A stretch of DNA of 64,000 nt from Arthrobacter koreensis (GTDB lineage: Bacteria; Actinomycetota; Actinomycetes; Actinomycetales; Micrococcaceae), in the NCBI RefSeq assembly GCF_009193255.1, contig NZ_WACG01000005.1:248001-312000 (forward strand), given 5' to 3'. Below the pieces are notes generated by a model that saw only the letters and a program-made list of their open reading frames with translations, made no database searches and was not told the origin of the DNA. Of this stretch, positions 42,821 to 51,580 are shown in pieces; the stretch's first letter is position 1; every line of letters starts with the position of its first letter. A program made the position numbers and the translations under genes.

Positions 42821-43723
42821 TTATTTGATGGAACCCGCGGTCAGGCCGCGGACGATGAAGCGCTGACCGAAGATGACCAGCAGCAGGGTGGGAATGATGG
42901 CCAGGACCGTTCCGGCCAGGACAAGCCCGGCGTTGAAGTTGTCCGCGGAACGCAGCTGGGTGATGCCAATCTGGATGGTCTGCATCTCCGGGGTCTGGGT
43001 TACCAGCAGCGGCCAGAAGTACATGTTCCAGGCCGAGAGGAAGGCCCAGATTCCCAGTGCCGCCAGGGTGGGCTTGGACAGCGGAACCAGCACCGAGATC
43101 AGGAACCGGAAGTGCCCGGCGCCGTCGATCTTGGCTGCTTCCCAGAGTTCCGTCGGGAAGGACAGGAACGCCTGCCGAAGCAGGAAGATGCCGAATCCGT
43201 GTGCCAGGAAGGGCAGGGTCAGCGCGGGAATCGTATTGATCAGTCCGGCGGAGGACATGGTCAGGTAGTTCGGGATGATGATGGCTTCGGCCGGCACCAT
43301 CATGCTGCACAGGAACAGGGCGAACCAGAAGGCCCGGCCCCGCACTTTCAGGAAGACCAGCGCGTAGGCCGCCAGCAGGGAGGTCACCAGCTGGCCCAGC
43401 GTGATCAGGCCTGCCATGACAACGGAGTTCACGTACTGCCGTCCGAGCGGGATCGAGTTCAGCGCACCGGCGAAGTTCTCCACCCGGAATCCGTTGAACG
43501 GCCACAGCGACGCCGGATAGGCGTTGATGTCTGCCGGGCCCATGAAGGAGCCGACGAAACCGAAGTAGACGGGAAAGAGGACGATGACGGCGCCGACGCT
43601 CAGCGCGGCGTAGGTCAGGAGCCTGCCGGGCGTCAGGGGACGGCGCTGGCTCTTCTTCAGGTCCCGGGGACGGCCCGCTGCCGCAGGCGGCTTCGCGGGC
43701 GCGGGGGCTGCTGTGCGGCTCAT
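42821..43723 (-). CDS. ABC sugar permease, UgpE/MalG-like
   Basis: A 300-residue inner-membrane permease with six helices and an EAA loop, WEAAKIDGAGHFRFLISVLVP, near 200. A Pro/Ala-rich cytoplasmic N-terminus of about 35 residues precedes helix 1. ATG 43723 overlaps the previous permease stop by four bases. It works with the UgpA-like permease and the downstream lipoprotein. No ATPase gene is linked, so a shared MsiK/UgpC-type ATPase is expected elsewhere. Confidence 0.9.
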   Translation of the reverse strand: MSRTAAPAPAKPPAAAGRPRDLKKSQRRPLTPGRLLTYAALSVGAVIVLFPVYFGFVGSFMGPADINAYPASLWPFNGFRVENFAGALNSIPLGRQYVNSVVMAGLITLGQLVTSLLAAYALVFLKVRGRAFWFALFLCSMMVPAEAIIIPNYLTMSSAGLINTIPALTLPFLAHGFGIFLLRQAFLSFPTELWEAAKIDGAGHFRFLISVLVPLSKPTLAALGIWAFLSAWNMYFWPLLVTQTPEMQTIQIGITQLRSADNFNAGLVLAGTVLAIIPTLLLVIFGQRFIVRGLTAGSIK

Positions 43724-44661
43724 CGGTAGAAGACCTTCCGTTCCAGGACACCGAATTGGATGGCGGACACCACTACCACGATGATCAGAAGCACCACGGC
43801 CTGCGCGGACGCGTAGCCGAAGTTTGAGTTGTTGTTGGCGAATGCCTGTTCGTAGATGGAGTACACGAGTGTGGTGGTGCTGTCCTGTGGTCCGCCCTTG
43901 GTGAGAATGTGGATCTGCCCGAAGCTCTGCAGGGCGTGGATGGTTCCGGTGACCAGCAGGAAGAACATCTGCGGGGTGAGCAGCGGCATGATGATTGACC
44001 GTTGCATCCGCCACCCGTGGGCACCGTCCAGCCGGGCTGCCTCCACCACGTCTTCGGAGACCGCGCCGAGTCCGGCGGAGAGCACGAGCAGGTTGTAGCC
44101 CAGCTGCATCCACACCGTGGCCAGGGAAACCGACACCAGGGCCCAGGCCGGGTCCGTGAGCCAGCCGACCCGGTCAAACCCGAAAAAGCCGAGCATGCCA
44201 TTCAGCACGCCGGTGGCCTGGTTGAACATCACGCCGAAGATGACCGACGCGGTGGCCACGGAGTAGGCGAACGGAAGGGCGAAGGCCGTCCGGAAGAACC
44301 GGATGCCCTTGATCTTCTGGTGCAGCAGCAGCGCAAGCGCCAGTGCGATGCCGATGGAGGGAATCACGGTCAGCACCGTGAATCCGAGGGTTACGCCCAT
44401 GACGGTCCAGAAGCCGCTGTCCGTGAACATGCGGATGTACTGGTCGAATCCGACGAATCCGGAGGGGCGGCCAAAGAGGTCGCTGCCCTGGAAGGAGAGG
44501 AAGACGGACCGGCCCAGCGGGTAGAAGAGGAACAGCGCGAAGACCACCAGCGCGGGAACGAGGTACCACAGGGCCCGGATGCTGCCGCGGTCCGTGACGC
44601 GCTCGGGCGCGGTTTTCGGTGATTCCTGCTGGGGTGCGGTGGCCGGTTTAAGGGCGCTCAT
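43720..44661 (-). CDS. ABC sugar permease, UgpA/MalF-like
   Basis: A 313-residue inner-membrane permease with six to seven helices, beginning after a ~30-residue soluble tail. The EAA loop reads VEAARLDGAHGWRMQRSIIMP near 225. It is the first gene of the sugar-importer unit and overlaps the next permease by four bases. A short upstream reading frame ends on its start codon (ATGA), which may couple its translation. Confidence 0.9.
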   Translation of the reverse strand: MSALKPATAPQQESPKTAPERVTDRGSIRALWYLVPALVVFALFLFYPLGRSVFLSFQGSDLFGRPSGFVGFDQYIRMFTDSGFWTVMGVTLGFTVLTVIPSIGIALALALLLHQKIKGIRFFRTAFALPFAYSVATASVIFGVMFNQATGVLNGMLGFFGFDRVGWLTDPAWALVSVSLATVWMQLGYNLLVLSAGLGAVSEDVVEAARLDGAHGWRMQRSIIMPLLTPQMFFLLVTGTIHALQSFGQIHILTKGGPQDSTTTLVYSIYEQAFANNNSNFGYASAQAVVLLIIVVVVSAIQFGVLERKVFYR

Positions 44662-44753
44662 GCCCGGGTGCCCGGTGCGGGCCTGCCGGGATGGGAATAC
44701 GGCCAGCGGACGGTTCCATCCGGCTGCAGCGGTTCACTGCAGGTAGCTTTCAT
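44658..44753 (-). CDS. possible 31-residue upstream reading frame
   Basis: MKATCSEPLQPDGTVRWPYS continues for 11 more residues, and its TGA overlaps the UgpA-like permease ATG by four bases, as in the operon's other junctions. The ribosome site is weak (GGACGGAATAAAG). It may be a leader peptide, a translational coupler or chance. No homology is recognised. Confidence 0.25.
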   Translation of the reverse strand: MKATCSEPLQPDGTVRWPYSHPGRPAPGTRA

Positions 44754-44885
44754 TGCTTTATTCCGTCCATAATTCTGCGGCGCTCCAGTGCGCCGGATAC
44801 CGGTGTTACGCCCGTCACAGTACCCATTAGTTTTTACCCATGGCAAACAGGCTTGCCGTTGCCACAGGTATTGCTTCGCCGCAGG

Positions 44886-46298
44886 TCAGCTGGCGGAACC
44901 GTGCATACGCTGCGCCGCGGCCCGGTAACGTTCCAGCACCTGCGGCGCCGCGGGGGCGGATACCGTCAGCGAGTCCTGGGTTTTCCACTCCGGCCAGGCC
45001 CCCGAAAGCACCGCGGCCGCCTGGCGGGCAGCGCCGTCGGCCACGTATTCCCCGGGCTCCGGCACGTCCACCGGCATCCCCAGCACGGAGGAAAGCGTCT
45101 GCTGCATGGCAACCGAGCGCGCCCCTCCGCCCACCAGGATGACGCGCCGCGCCTCGATCCCAAGCCCGGTTACGGCACGGAAGGCGTCAGCCAGCGAGCA
45201 CGCCACGCCTTCGAAGGCAGCACGGGCCAGGTTGACAGGAGTGTAGTTGGCGAGCGTCATGCCGTGCAGGCTGGCCTGCGCCTCGGGAAGGTTGGGCGTG
45301 CGCTCCCCCTCAAAGTAGGGAACCAGCGAGAGCCCTCCGGCGCCGGGTTCGGCGGCCAGGGCCAGTTCGGTGAGCGCTGGAAGATCGACGCCGAGCACAC
45401 CTGCCGTCGCATCCAGGACCCGGGAGGCGTTCAGCGTCGCGGCCAGCGGAAGGAAGTTGCCGGTGGCGTCCGCGAACCCGGCCACCAGGCCCGTGACGTC
45501 CGCCGTGGGATCCTCGGTCACCGCAAAAACCGTCCCGGAGGTTCCCACGGACACTACTACGTCACCCACCGTGGCGCCGACGCCGAGCGCGGCACCGGCG
45601 TTGTCCCCCGTTCCGGGGCCGATTACGGTACCCGCCGGCGTCTGCAGCCCGGGTTCCAGCGGGCCGAGGACCACCGGGAGCGCAGGAACATGCCCGAGCG
45701 TCGCATCCAGGACTTCCGGCAGGTACTGGCCGGTTGCCGGAGACCAGTAGCCGGTCCCGGAAGCGTCGGAGCGGTCCGTGCGGAGGGCGGCCAGCCCGCC
45801 GCTTCCCGGGCCATGCCCGGCCAGCCGCCAGGACAGCCAGTCATGGGGCAGGCACACTGCGGCGGTCCGGGCGGCGTTTTCGGGTTCGTTCTCCGCCAGC
45901 CATTTGAGTTTCGCTGCCGTTATGGAGGCAACCGGCACCGTCCCGGTGGTTTCCGCCCAGTAGGCCGCGCCGTCGGGCCCGGCATCCTCAATCAGTTGCC
46001 GGGCCGCGGCGGCGGACCGTGTGTCGTTCCAGAGCAGCGCGTCCCGCACCACTGCCCCGTCTGCGTCCAGGCAGACCATGCCGTGCTGCTGTCCGGAGAC
46101 TGCCACTGCGGCAACGTCGTCCAGGCCGCCGGCGGCCGCGGCGGCCTCCAGCAGTGCCCGCCACCAGGTTTCCGGATCCACCTCGGTCCCGGGCGCGTGG
46201 CGGGCTGTTCCCTGACGGTGCAGGGCCCCGGTTTCGGCGTCGCGGATAACGACCTTGCAGGACTGCGTGGAGCTGTCCACTCCTGCGACAAGCGGCAT
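44886..46298 (-). CDS. xylB: xylulokinase
   Basis: A 470-residue FGGY-family kinase that phosphorylates D-xylulose to xylulose 5-phosphate in the cytoplasm. The N-terminal phosphate motif VAGVDSSTQSCKVVI (4-18) and catalytic Asp near 230 in GPGTGDNAGAALGVGA are present, as is the C-terminal adenosine motif VGGGARSVAMQQTLSSVLG (about 390). GAAAGG precedes ATG 46298, 63 bases after xylA, and the two are clearly one operon. Confidence 0.93.
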   Translation of the reverse strand: MPLVAGVDSSTQSCKVVIRDAETGALHRQGTARHAPGTEVDPETWWRALLEAAAAAGGLDDVAAVAVSGQQHGMVCLDADGAVVRDALLWNDTRSAAAARQLIEDAGPDGAAYWAETTGTVPVASITAAKLKWLAENEPENAARTAAVCLPHDWLSWRLAGHGPGSGGLAALRTDRSDASGTGYWSPATGQYLPEVLDATLGHVPALPVVLGPLEPGLQTPAGTVIGPGTGDNAGAALGVGATVGDVVVSVGTSGTVFAVTEDPTADVTGLVAGFADATGNFLPLAATLNASRVLDATAGVLGVDLPALTELALAAEPGAGGLSLVPYFEGERTPNLPEAQASLHGMTLANYTPVNLARAAFEGVACSLADAFRAVTGLGIEARRVILVGGGARSVAMQQTLSSVLGMPVDVPEPGEYVADGAARQAAAVLSGAWPEWKTQDSLTVSAPAAPQVLERYRAAAQRMHGSAS

Positions 46299-46361
46299 AA
46301 CGGACCTTTCAACAGGTAGAGCGGGCTTCAGTGCCCGGAACCATGGATGCTAGCAAACCCC

Positions 46362-47549
46362 CTAGCGGGAGCCGAGCAGGTGCTCCATGGCGAGCTGGTT
46401 CAGCCGGATGAAGCCGAAGGAGCGCTGGGCGGCGGCATCGGCGTCGAACTCGTCGAACGCCGCGGTGTCCGCAAGGAGGTCAGCGGTGCTCTCCCCCGCC
46501 GCCAGCGTGGGTTCGGCCAGTTCTCCGACGCCGGACGCGGCCAGGGCTTCCTGGACCTCCGGATCGGCGCGGAAGGCCTGGGCGCGTTCCTTCAGCAGCA
46601 GGTACATGGACATGTTCGCCGCTGCCGATTCCCACACGCCGTCATACCCGTCGGTGCGGGAGGGCTTGTAGTCGAAGTGCCGCGGGCCGTCGTAGACCGG
46701 GCCGCCGTTCGGGAAGCCGTTCTCCAGCAGGTCCACGGTGAAGAACGCGCTGGTCAGGTCACCGTGGCCGAAGACGAGGTCCTGGTCATACTTGATGGAC
46801 TTCTGGCCGTTGAGGTCAATGTGGAAGAGCTTGCCGGCCCAGAGCGCCTGCGCAATGCCGTGCGTGTAGTTCAGCCCGGCCATCTGCTCGTGCCCGGTTT
46901 CCGGGTTCAGGCCCACGATGTCCTGGTGTTCCAGCTGGGCGATGAATCCCAGGGCGTGGCCAACGGTGGGCAGCAGGATGTCTCCGCGCGGTTCGTTGGG
47001 CTTGGGTTCCAGGGCGATCCGCAGGTCATAGCCCTGGTCCTTGATGTATCCGGCGGCGGTGTCCACGCCTTCGCGCATGCGGTCCAGCGCCGCGGAGATG
47101 TCCTTGGAGCCGTCATACTCCGCGCCTTCGCGCCCGCCCCACATGACGAAGGTCTTGGCCCCCAGTTCGGCGGCGAGGTCCAGGTTGCGCAGGACCTTGC
47201 GGAGGGCGAAGCGCCGCACCGAACGGTCATTGGAGGAGAAGCCGCCGTCCTTGAAGACCGGGTGGCTGAACAGGTTGGTGGTGACCATGGGAACCTGCAG
47301 GCCGGTTTCCGCCAGCGCGGCGCGGAAGCGCTTGAGGATCAGGTCCCGTTCCTGGGAAGAGGAACCGAAGGGCACCAGGTCATCGTCGTGGAAGGTGACG
47401 CCGTAGGCGCCCAGGTCGGCCAGCTTGTGGAGGGCCTCCACGGGGTCCAGGTCTGCACGGGTCGCGGTGCCGAACGGGTCATTGCCCGTCCACCCCACGG
47501 TCCAGAGTCCAAAGGTAAAGCGGTCGGCAGGTGTTGGCGTCTTTGTCAT
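46362..47549 (-). CDS. xylA: xylose isomerase, class I
   Basis: A 395-residue TIM-barrel enzyme converting D-xylose to D-xylulose (and glucose to fructose). The active-site pair His54/Asp57 in [12 protein letters not shown], metal ligands in [11 protein letters not shown] (Glu181, Lys183 by family numbering), [12 protein letters not shown] and [10 protein letters not shown] are all present. Length and motifs are those of the short actinobacterial class (Streptomyces and Arthrobacter enzymes). First gene of the operon with xylB, divergent from the ROK repressor. Confidence 0.96.
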   Translation of the reverse strand: MTKTPTPADRFTFGLWTVGWTGNDPFGTATRADLDPVEALHKLADLGAYGVTFHDDDLVPFGSSSQERDLILKRFRAALAETGLQVPMVTTNLFSHPVFKDGGFSSNDRSVRRFALRKVLRNLDLAAELGAKTFVMWGGREGAEYDGSKDISAALDRMREGVDTAAGYIKDQGYDLRIALEPKPNEPRGDILLPTVGHALGFIAQLEHQDIVGLNPETGHEQMAGLNYTHGIAQALWAGKLFHIDLNGQKSIKYDQDLVFGHGDLTSAFFTVDLLENGFPNGGPVYDGPRHFDYKPSRTDGYDGVWESAAANMSMYLLLKERAQAFRADPEVQEALAASGVGELAEPTLAAGESTADLLADTAAFDEFDADAAAQRSFGFIRLNQLAMEHLLGSR

Positions 47550-47584
47550 GGTGCTCTGCTCCAGAATGTGGGTCCGCTGAATTA

Positions 47585-47599
47585 GTTGTGGTCAACAAC
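47585..47599. promoter_or_regulatory. candidate XylR operator
   Basis: GTTGT-GGTCA-ACAAC lies in the xylA/xylR divergent region, 36 bases upstream of xylA. A second pair of TTGT/ACAA elements is near 47663-47686. ROK repressors of xylose genes use AT-rich dyads of this general kind. Assignment is by position and symmetry only. Confidence 0.45.
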
Positions 47600-47723
47600 A
47601 TATGCAGGGCCCAAGCCGCTGTCAATGGGTTAACGACTGAGCTTTCCGGCCGCAACGTGGTGTTGTAAATGGTGTTCCGTGCAACAATCAAGCGTTCAGT
47701 TCTCTCCGCAAAGGACCCAGCGC

Positions 47724-48932
47724 ATGCCGAGCAAACCGGCCACAGACAGCATCCGCGTACAGAACCTGTCCCGGGTGCTGTCCCTGCTGCACCGCCGCGG
47801 AGCGTTGTCCCGGGCCGAGCTGACCCGCCTCACCGGATTCAACCGTTCCACCGTCGGAGCACTTGCCGCCGAGCTGTCCCGCCTGGGACTCGCGTATGAG
47901 ACCGAGCCCGCCGCTGCCGGCCGCGCCGGTCGGCCCAGCCCCCTGGTCCACCCCAACGAACGTGTGGCTGCGCTGGCAGTGCATCCCGACGTCGACGCCG
48001 TGACGGTGGGCCTGGTGGGCCTGGGCGGGAGGGTGCACCGCCGGGTCCGGTACGACGCCGCCGCCGTGCCGGGAGTTGCGGAAACCCTGAGCATCACCCG
48101 GGCGGTGGTGGAAGGCATGGCAGCTGAGCTGGCCACGATGGACCGGATAGTGGGAGTGGGCGCAGCGGTGCCCGGGCTGGTGGACAGCGCGGACGGATCC
48201 GTGCGTTTGGCACCGCACCTCGGCTGGACGGATGAACCATTCGCGCAGGCGCTGTCCCGGGCGCTGGGACTCCCGGCGTTCGCGGGCAACGACGCCACCC
48301 TCGGCACCCTCGCCGAGTCGGTTTTCGGGGCCGGTGTGGGGCAGACAGACGTGGTTTACCTCAACGGAAGTGCCAGCGGCATCGGCGGCGGCGCCGTCGT
48401 TGGAGGTGTGCCGCTGGGCGGGCAGGCGGGTTTCGCGGGGGAACTGGGCCACACGCTGGTCCGCTCGGACGGGCTGGCCTGTTTCTGCGGCCGGCGCGGC
48501 TGCCTTGAAACCGAGGTGAACCTGGGCGGGCTGCTGGCACCGCTGGGACTCGAGCACGCAGACCTCGAGGAACTGGAAGCCGCCATGTCCGGCCGCCGGA
48601 CGCCGGAGTTCGACGCCGTGGCAGCCCGCCAGCTGGATCTGCTGGCCGAGGCACTGGTCAACTTCGTGAACATCTTCAATCCGCGCACCATCCTGCTGGG
48701 AGGCTTCCTCGGAGTCCTGTTTTCCTTCGACCCGGAACGGCTGCAGGATGCCGTAGCCCAGGGTGGAATCGGCGGCCTGGGCCGGCAGGTGGAGATTCGC
48801 CGGGCGGCGCTCGGCGCGGACCTGCTGCTGGTTGGTGCCGCCGAGCTGGCGTTCTCCGAACTGCTGGCGGCGCCGGCGGCCGCACCGGCCGCGGCTTCGG
48901 TGCCTGCGGCCCAGGCGGCTGCCCGGTCCTAG
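47724..48932 (+). CDS. xylR: ROK-family repressor of xylose genes (XylR type)
   Basis: A 402-residue repressor with an N-terminal winged HTH (LSRAELTRLTGFNRSTVGALA, about 25-45) and a ROK domain including a zinc site (GELGHTLVRSDGLACFCGRR followed by GCLE). This differs from the ROK protein at 5235, which lacks the cysteines. ATG 47724 with AAAGGA nine bases upstream is preferred over GTG 47679. It is divergent from xylA-xylB, the classic XylR arrangement; D-xylose should relieve repression. Confidence 0.9.
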   Translation: MPSKPATDSIRVQNLSRVLSLLHRRGALSRAELTRLTGFNRSTVGALAAELSRLGLAYETEPAAAGRAGRPSPLVHPNERVAALAVHPDVDAVTVGLVGLGGRVHRRVRYDAAAVPGVAETLSITRAVVEGMAAELATMDRIVGVGAAVPGLVDSADGSVRLAPHLGWTDEPFAQALSRALGLPAFAGNDATLGTLAESVFGAGVGQTDVVYLNGSASGIGGGAVVGGVPLGGQAGFAGELGHTLVRSDGLACFCGRRGCLETEVNLGGLLAPLGLEHADLEELEAAMSGRRTPEFDAVAARQLDLLAEALVNFVNIFNPRTILLGGFLGVLFSFDPERLQDAVAQGGIGGLGRQVEIRRAALGADLLLVGAAELAFSELLAAPAAAPAAASVPAAQAAARS

Positions 48933-49010
48933 CTCCTGCGCACCGTCAGGAATCCCAGCCCAAGCGCAACCGTTCAGGGTGAAACGGCTCCATCACGGCG
49001 TTCCGCTGAC

Positions 49011-50081
49011 TCACGGGTTTGGCACCAGGATGGCCCGGCCGGTGAGTTTGCCGGCGTCGAGGTCATGCAGCGCCTGAACCGCATCGAGGAGGTCATAGGT
49101 GGTGGTGTGCAGGGTAATCTCGCCCTGGGAGTTCAGCGTCATCAGTTCCGCCAGGTCCTGGTAGGTGCCCACCAGGTTTCCCACCACGCTGATTTCCCGG
49201 GATATCAAGTCGATGGTTGGCAGCGCCACGGTGCCGCCGTAGCCGATGGCGTAGTAGCTGCCGCGGTTGCGGAGCATCGCCGGGCCGGTGATCTCGGTGC
49301 CGTTCTCGCCCACAAAGTCGAAGACGACGTGCGCTCCCCCGCAGGTGATATCCAGGACGGCAAGCACGACGGCGTCTGCCGGAGGTTCGCCGACGGCGCG
49401 GGCCGCGGGATGCAGGTCGTTGGGGTTCACGGTCGCGTCGGCACCGAGTTCCTTGGCCAGTGCGAGGGCCGCATCGGAGGTGTCCACCACGGTAATGTGC
49501 GCCCGGGTCAGTGCCTTCAGGGACTGCACGCCAATGTGTCCCAGCCCGCCGGCGCCGATCACCACGGCCTCTGAGCCGGGCGGCAGCAGGGGAACGGCCT
49601 TGCGCACCGCGTGGTAGGCGGTGAGTCCGGCGTCGGCGAGGGCAGCGACGTCCGCTGGCGCCACGGAGGAGTCCAGCTTCACCACGGCGCGGGCGCTGGT
49701 CTTGAGCAGTTCGGCCATGCCGCCGTCGGCGTTCAGGCCGGGAAAGCTCGATGCCTCGCAGTGCGAGTCCTCCCCTGCCCGGCACGGAGGGCAGAGCCCG
49801 CAGGCGACCAGCGGGTGGAGGATCACGGTGTCCCCGGGCTGCACATTCGTTACGGCTGAGCCGGTTTCAAGCACCCAGCCGGCGTTCTCGTGGCCCAGGA
49901 TGTAGGGCAGTTCCGGCCGCTGGATTGCATCCCACTGCCCCTCCAGCACGTGCAGGTCCGTCCGGCAGACTCCGGCGGCGCCCACCTTCACCAGCACATC
50001 CAGCGGTCCCGTGATTTCCGGCTCCGGCACGTCGTCAATGCGCGCGTCTTCCCCGTAGCGGTGCACTCGTACAGCTTTCAT
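49011..50081 (-). CDS. Zn-dependent alcohol dehydrogenase
   Basis: A 356-residue medium-chain dehydrogenase, NAD(H)-dependent by motif. The catalytic zinc ligands lie in GAAGVCRTDLHVLEG and LGHENAG, the structural zinc in CGLCPPCRAGEDSHC, and the Rossmann loop in VVIGAGGLGHIGVQSL followed by VVDTSD (acidic residue favouring NAD). The start at 50081 (MKAVRVHRYGEDARID) is typical. It converges on xylR and is separate from the sugar operons; no partner gene indicates its alcohol. Confidence 0.92.
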   Translation of the reverse strand: MKAVRVHRYGEDARIDDVPEPEITGPLDVLVKVGAAGVCRTDLHVLEGQWDAIQRPELPYILGHENAGWVLETGSAVTNVQPGDTVILHPLVACGLCPPCRAGEDSHCEASSFPGLNADGGMAELLKTSARAVVKLDSSVAPADVAALADAGLTAYHAVRKAVPLLPPGSEAVVIGAGGLGHIGVQSLKALTRAHITVVDTSDAALALAKELGADATVNPNDLHPAARAVGEPPADAVVLAVLDITCGGAHVVFDFVGENGTEITGPAMLRNRGSYYAIGYGGTVALPTIDLISREISVVGNLVGTYQDLAELMTLNSQGEITLHTTTYDLLDAVQALHDLDAGKLTGRAILVPNP

Positions 50082-50154
50082 GCCTGCTCCTTTGCGATCG
50101 ACTGTGGCCGGAATCGTATCCCGCGGCTCCCGGCTGCCAACAGCCCCTCTCCGC

Positions 50155-51426
50155 TTACGCCGGCTGCGCACCGCCGTCGTCCTCCGCCACCATGTGGGGA
50201 GCGTGCGTCACCACCAGCCAGGCGGGCAGGATCGCCAGGCACAGCATGGCGGACACCGCCACGTCTCCGGTAATGACGACGGCGATGAACAGTGCCAGCC
50301 ATCCGTCGCGTGCGATGGCGAGCACCACGCCCAGCACTGCGGCTGACACCGCGGCGTCCGCGCGGATGTCCGGCAGGAGGGCACCCGCGGCCAGGCCAAA
50401 CGCGACGCCCACGAACACGGCCGGGAAGATCCGGCCGCCGCGGAACCCGGCGGCGGCTGCCACCACGAGCGCCGCCAGTTTCACCGCAGCCAGAACGGCC
50501 AGCGTTGAAAAGGACTCGCCCTGGCCGTGCAGCAGTTCCTCGGATTCTTCGGCGCCCTTGAACAGCGTGAGCGGACCGCCCAGGACACCCAGCAGGCCCA
50601 GCAGCGCTCCGCCGAGTGTGGTGAACAGGACGGGGCTGCGCAGGCGGCGGAACTGCCGGTGCGCCCAGCGGAACGCGAGGACCCCGGCCAGTCCGAATGC
50701 TGCGGCGAGCGGGGCGATGGCCATGGCGGCCAGGACGTCCCAGCCGCCGGGGCTTCCCGCCTCCGGAATGCTGGCCGGCAGCATGGTCCCGCCCAGCGTG
50801 GTCATGACGGCCGCCCCCGCTCCGGCGGAGACCAGCGGCAGGAAGAGTTTGTCGAACAGGGCTCCGGGGCCCGCCATGGCGCCGGCCATCCCGGTAAAGA
50901 GCAGGGCTGCGGCCACCGGGGTGCCGAACAGCGCCCCGACCGTGCCGGCCATCGTCAGGCCCAGGACCAGCCGTGCCGGCACCCGGCGGAAGAACCTGGC
51001 CAGCAGCGCGGTCAGGACAGCCGTGTTGATGGCGATGATCGGATTCTCCGGGCCCAGGCTCACCCCGCCGGCCAGGCCCAGGACGGCGACGGCGGCCAGC
51101 GAGGGAACCACCTTCAGCGGGAGGGCTGAACCGCCCAGTTCCGCGGCGGCGGAGTCGGGTCCGGCGTGGCCCGGCAGGTAGCGCACCATGAGGCCCACTG
51201 CCAGTCCGGTGGCGGTGAGCATCCCGAAGATCCACCAGCCGCCGTCGGGGTCTATCCCCACCGCATGCGGCAGGACGTCCCAGAGCAGGTCCTGGAGCTG
51301 CCGGCTCAGCTCGTCCAGGGCGAAGAGGATCAGCGCCGAGACGACGCCGATGAGGACCGCCGGGACCGAGAGCACGGCCAGCGTCCGGATGCGGTTTTGT
51401 CCCAGGCCTGGTTCGGGTTCGGTCAT
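50155..51426 (-). CDS. ClC-family ion channel/transporter
   Basis: A 423-residue inner-membrane protein with about ten helices, of the voltage-gated chloride channel fold. The ClC signature near helix N-termini reads GGVSLGPENP (about 118-127), retaining the gating-glutamate position as Glu in GPENP. GTPVAAALLFTGMAG and GFRGGRIFPAVFVG mark later conserved turns. The usual GSGIP chloride-site serine is not obvious (PGHAGPDSAAAEL in its place), so anion specificity is uncertain; actinobacterial members are annotated simply as ion channel proteins. Confidence 0.82.
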   Translation of the reverse strand: MTEPEPGLGQNRIRTLAVLSVPAVLIGVVSALILFALDELSRQLQDLLWDVLPHAVGIDPDGGWWIFGMLTATGLAVGLMVRYLPGHAGPDSAAAELGGSALPLKVVPSLAAVAVLGLAGGVSLGPENPIIAINTAVLTALLARFFRRVPARLVLGLTMAGTVGALFGTPVAAALLFTGMAGAMAGPGALFDKLFLPLVSAGAGAAVMTTLGGTMLPASIPEAGSPGGWDVLAAMAIAPLAAAFGLAGVLAFRWAHRQFRRLRSPVLFTTLGGALLGLLGVLGGPLTLFKGAEESEELLHGQGESFSTLAVLAAVKLAALVVAAAAGFRGGRIFPAVFVGVAFGLAAGALLPDIRADAAVSAAVLGVVLAIARDGWLALFIAVVITGDVAVSAMLCLAILPAWLVVTHAPHMVAEDDGGAQPA

Positions 51427-51523
51427 TGCTCACATCCTGGGCCGGCGGGAGCTGGAACACTGCTCAGCCCAGCGTACGGCGCACCGAAGATGTTCGGACA
51501 GGGTATGCGGAACTGCCGGACGT

Positions 51524-51574
51524 TAAACAGAGGACGACGGCGGCACCGGAAGTGCCGCCGTCGTCCTCTGTTTA
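51524..51574. terminator. terminator after the FAD monooxygenase
   Basis: A perfect 23-bp stem (arms 51524-51546 and 51552-51574) with loop CGGAA lies just beyond the monooxygenase stop (51581). A- and T-runs at its base allow action on both strands. Confidence 0.88.
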
Positions 51575-51580
51575 GGTGTG

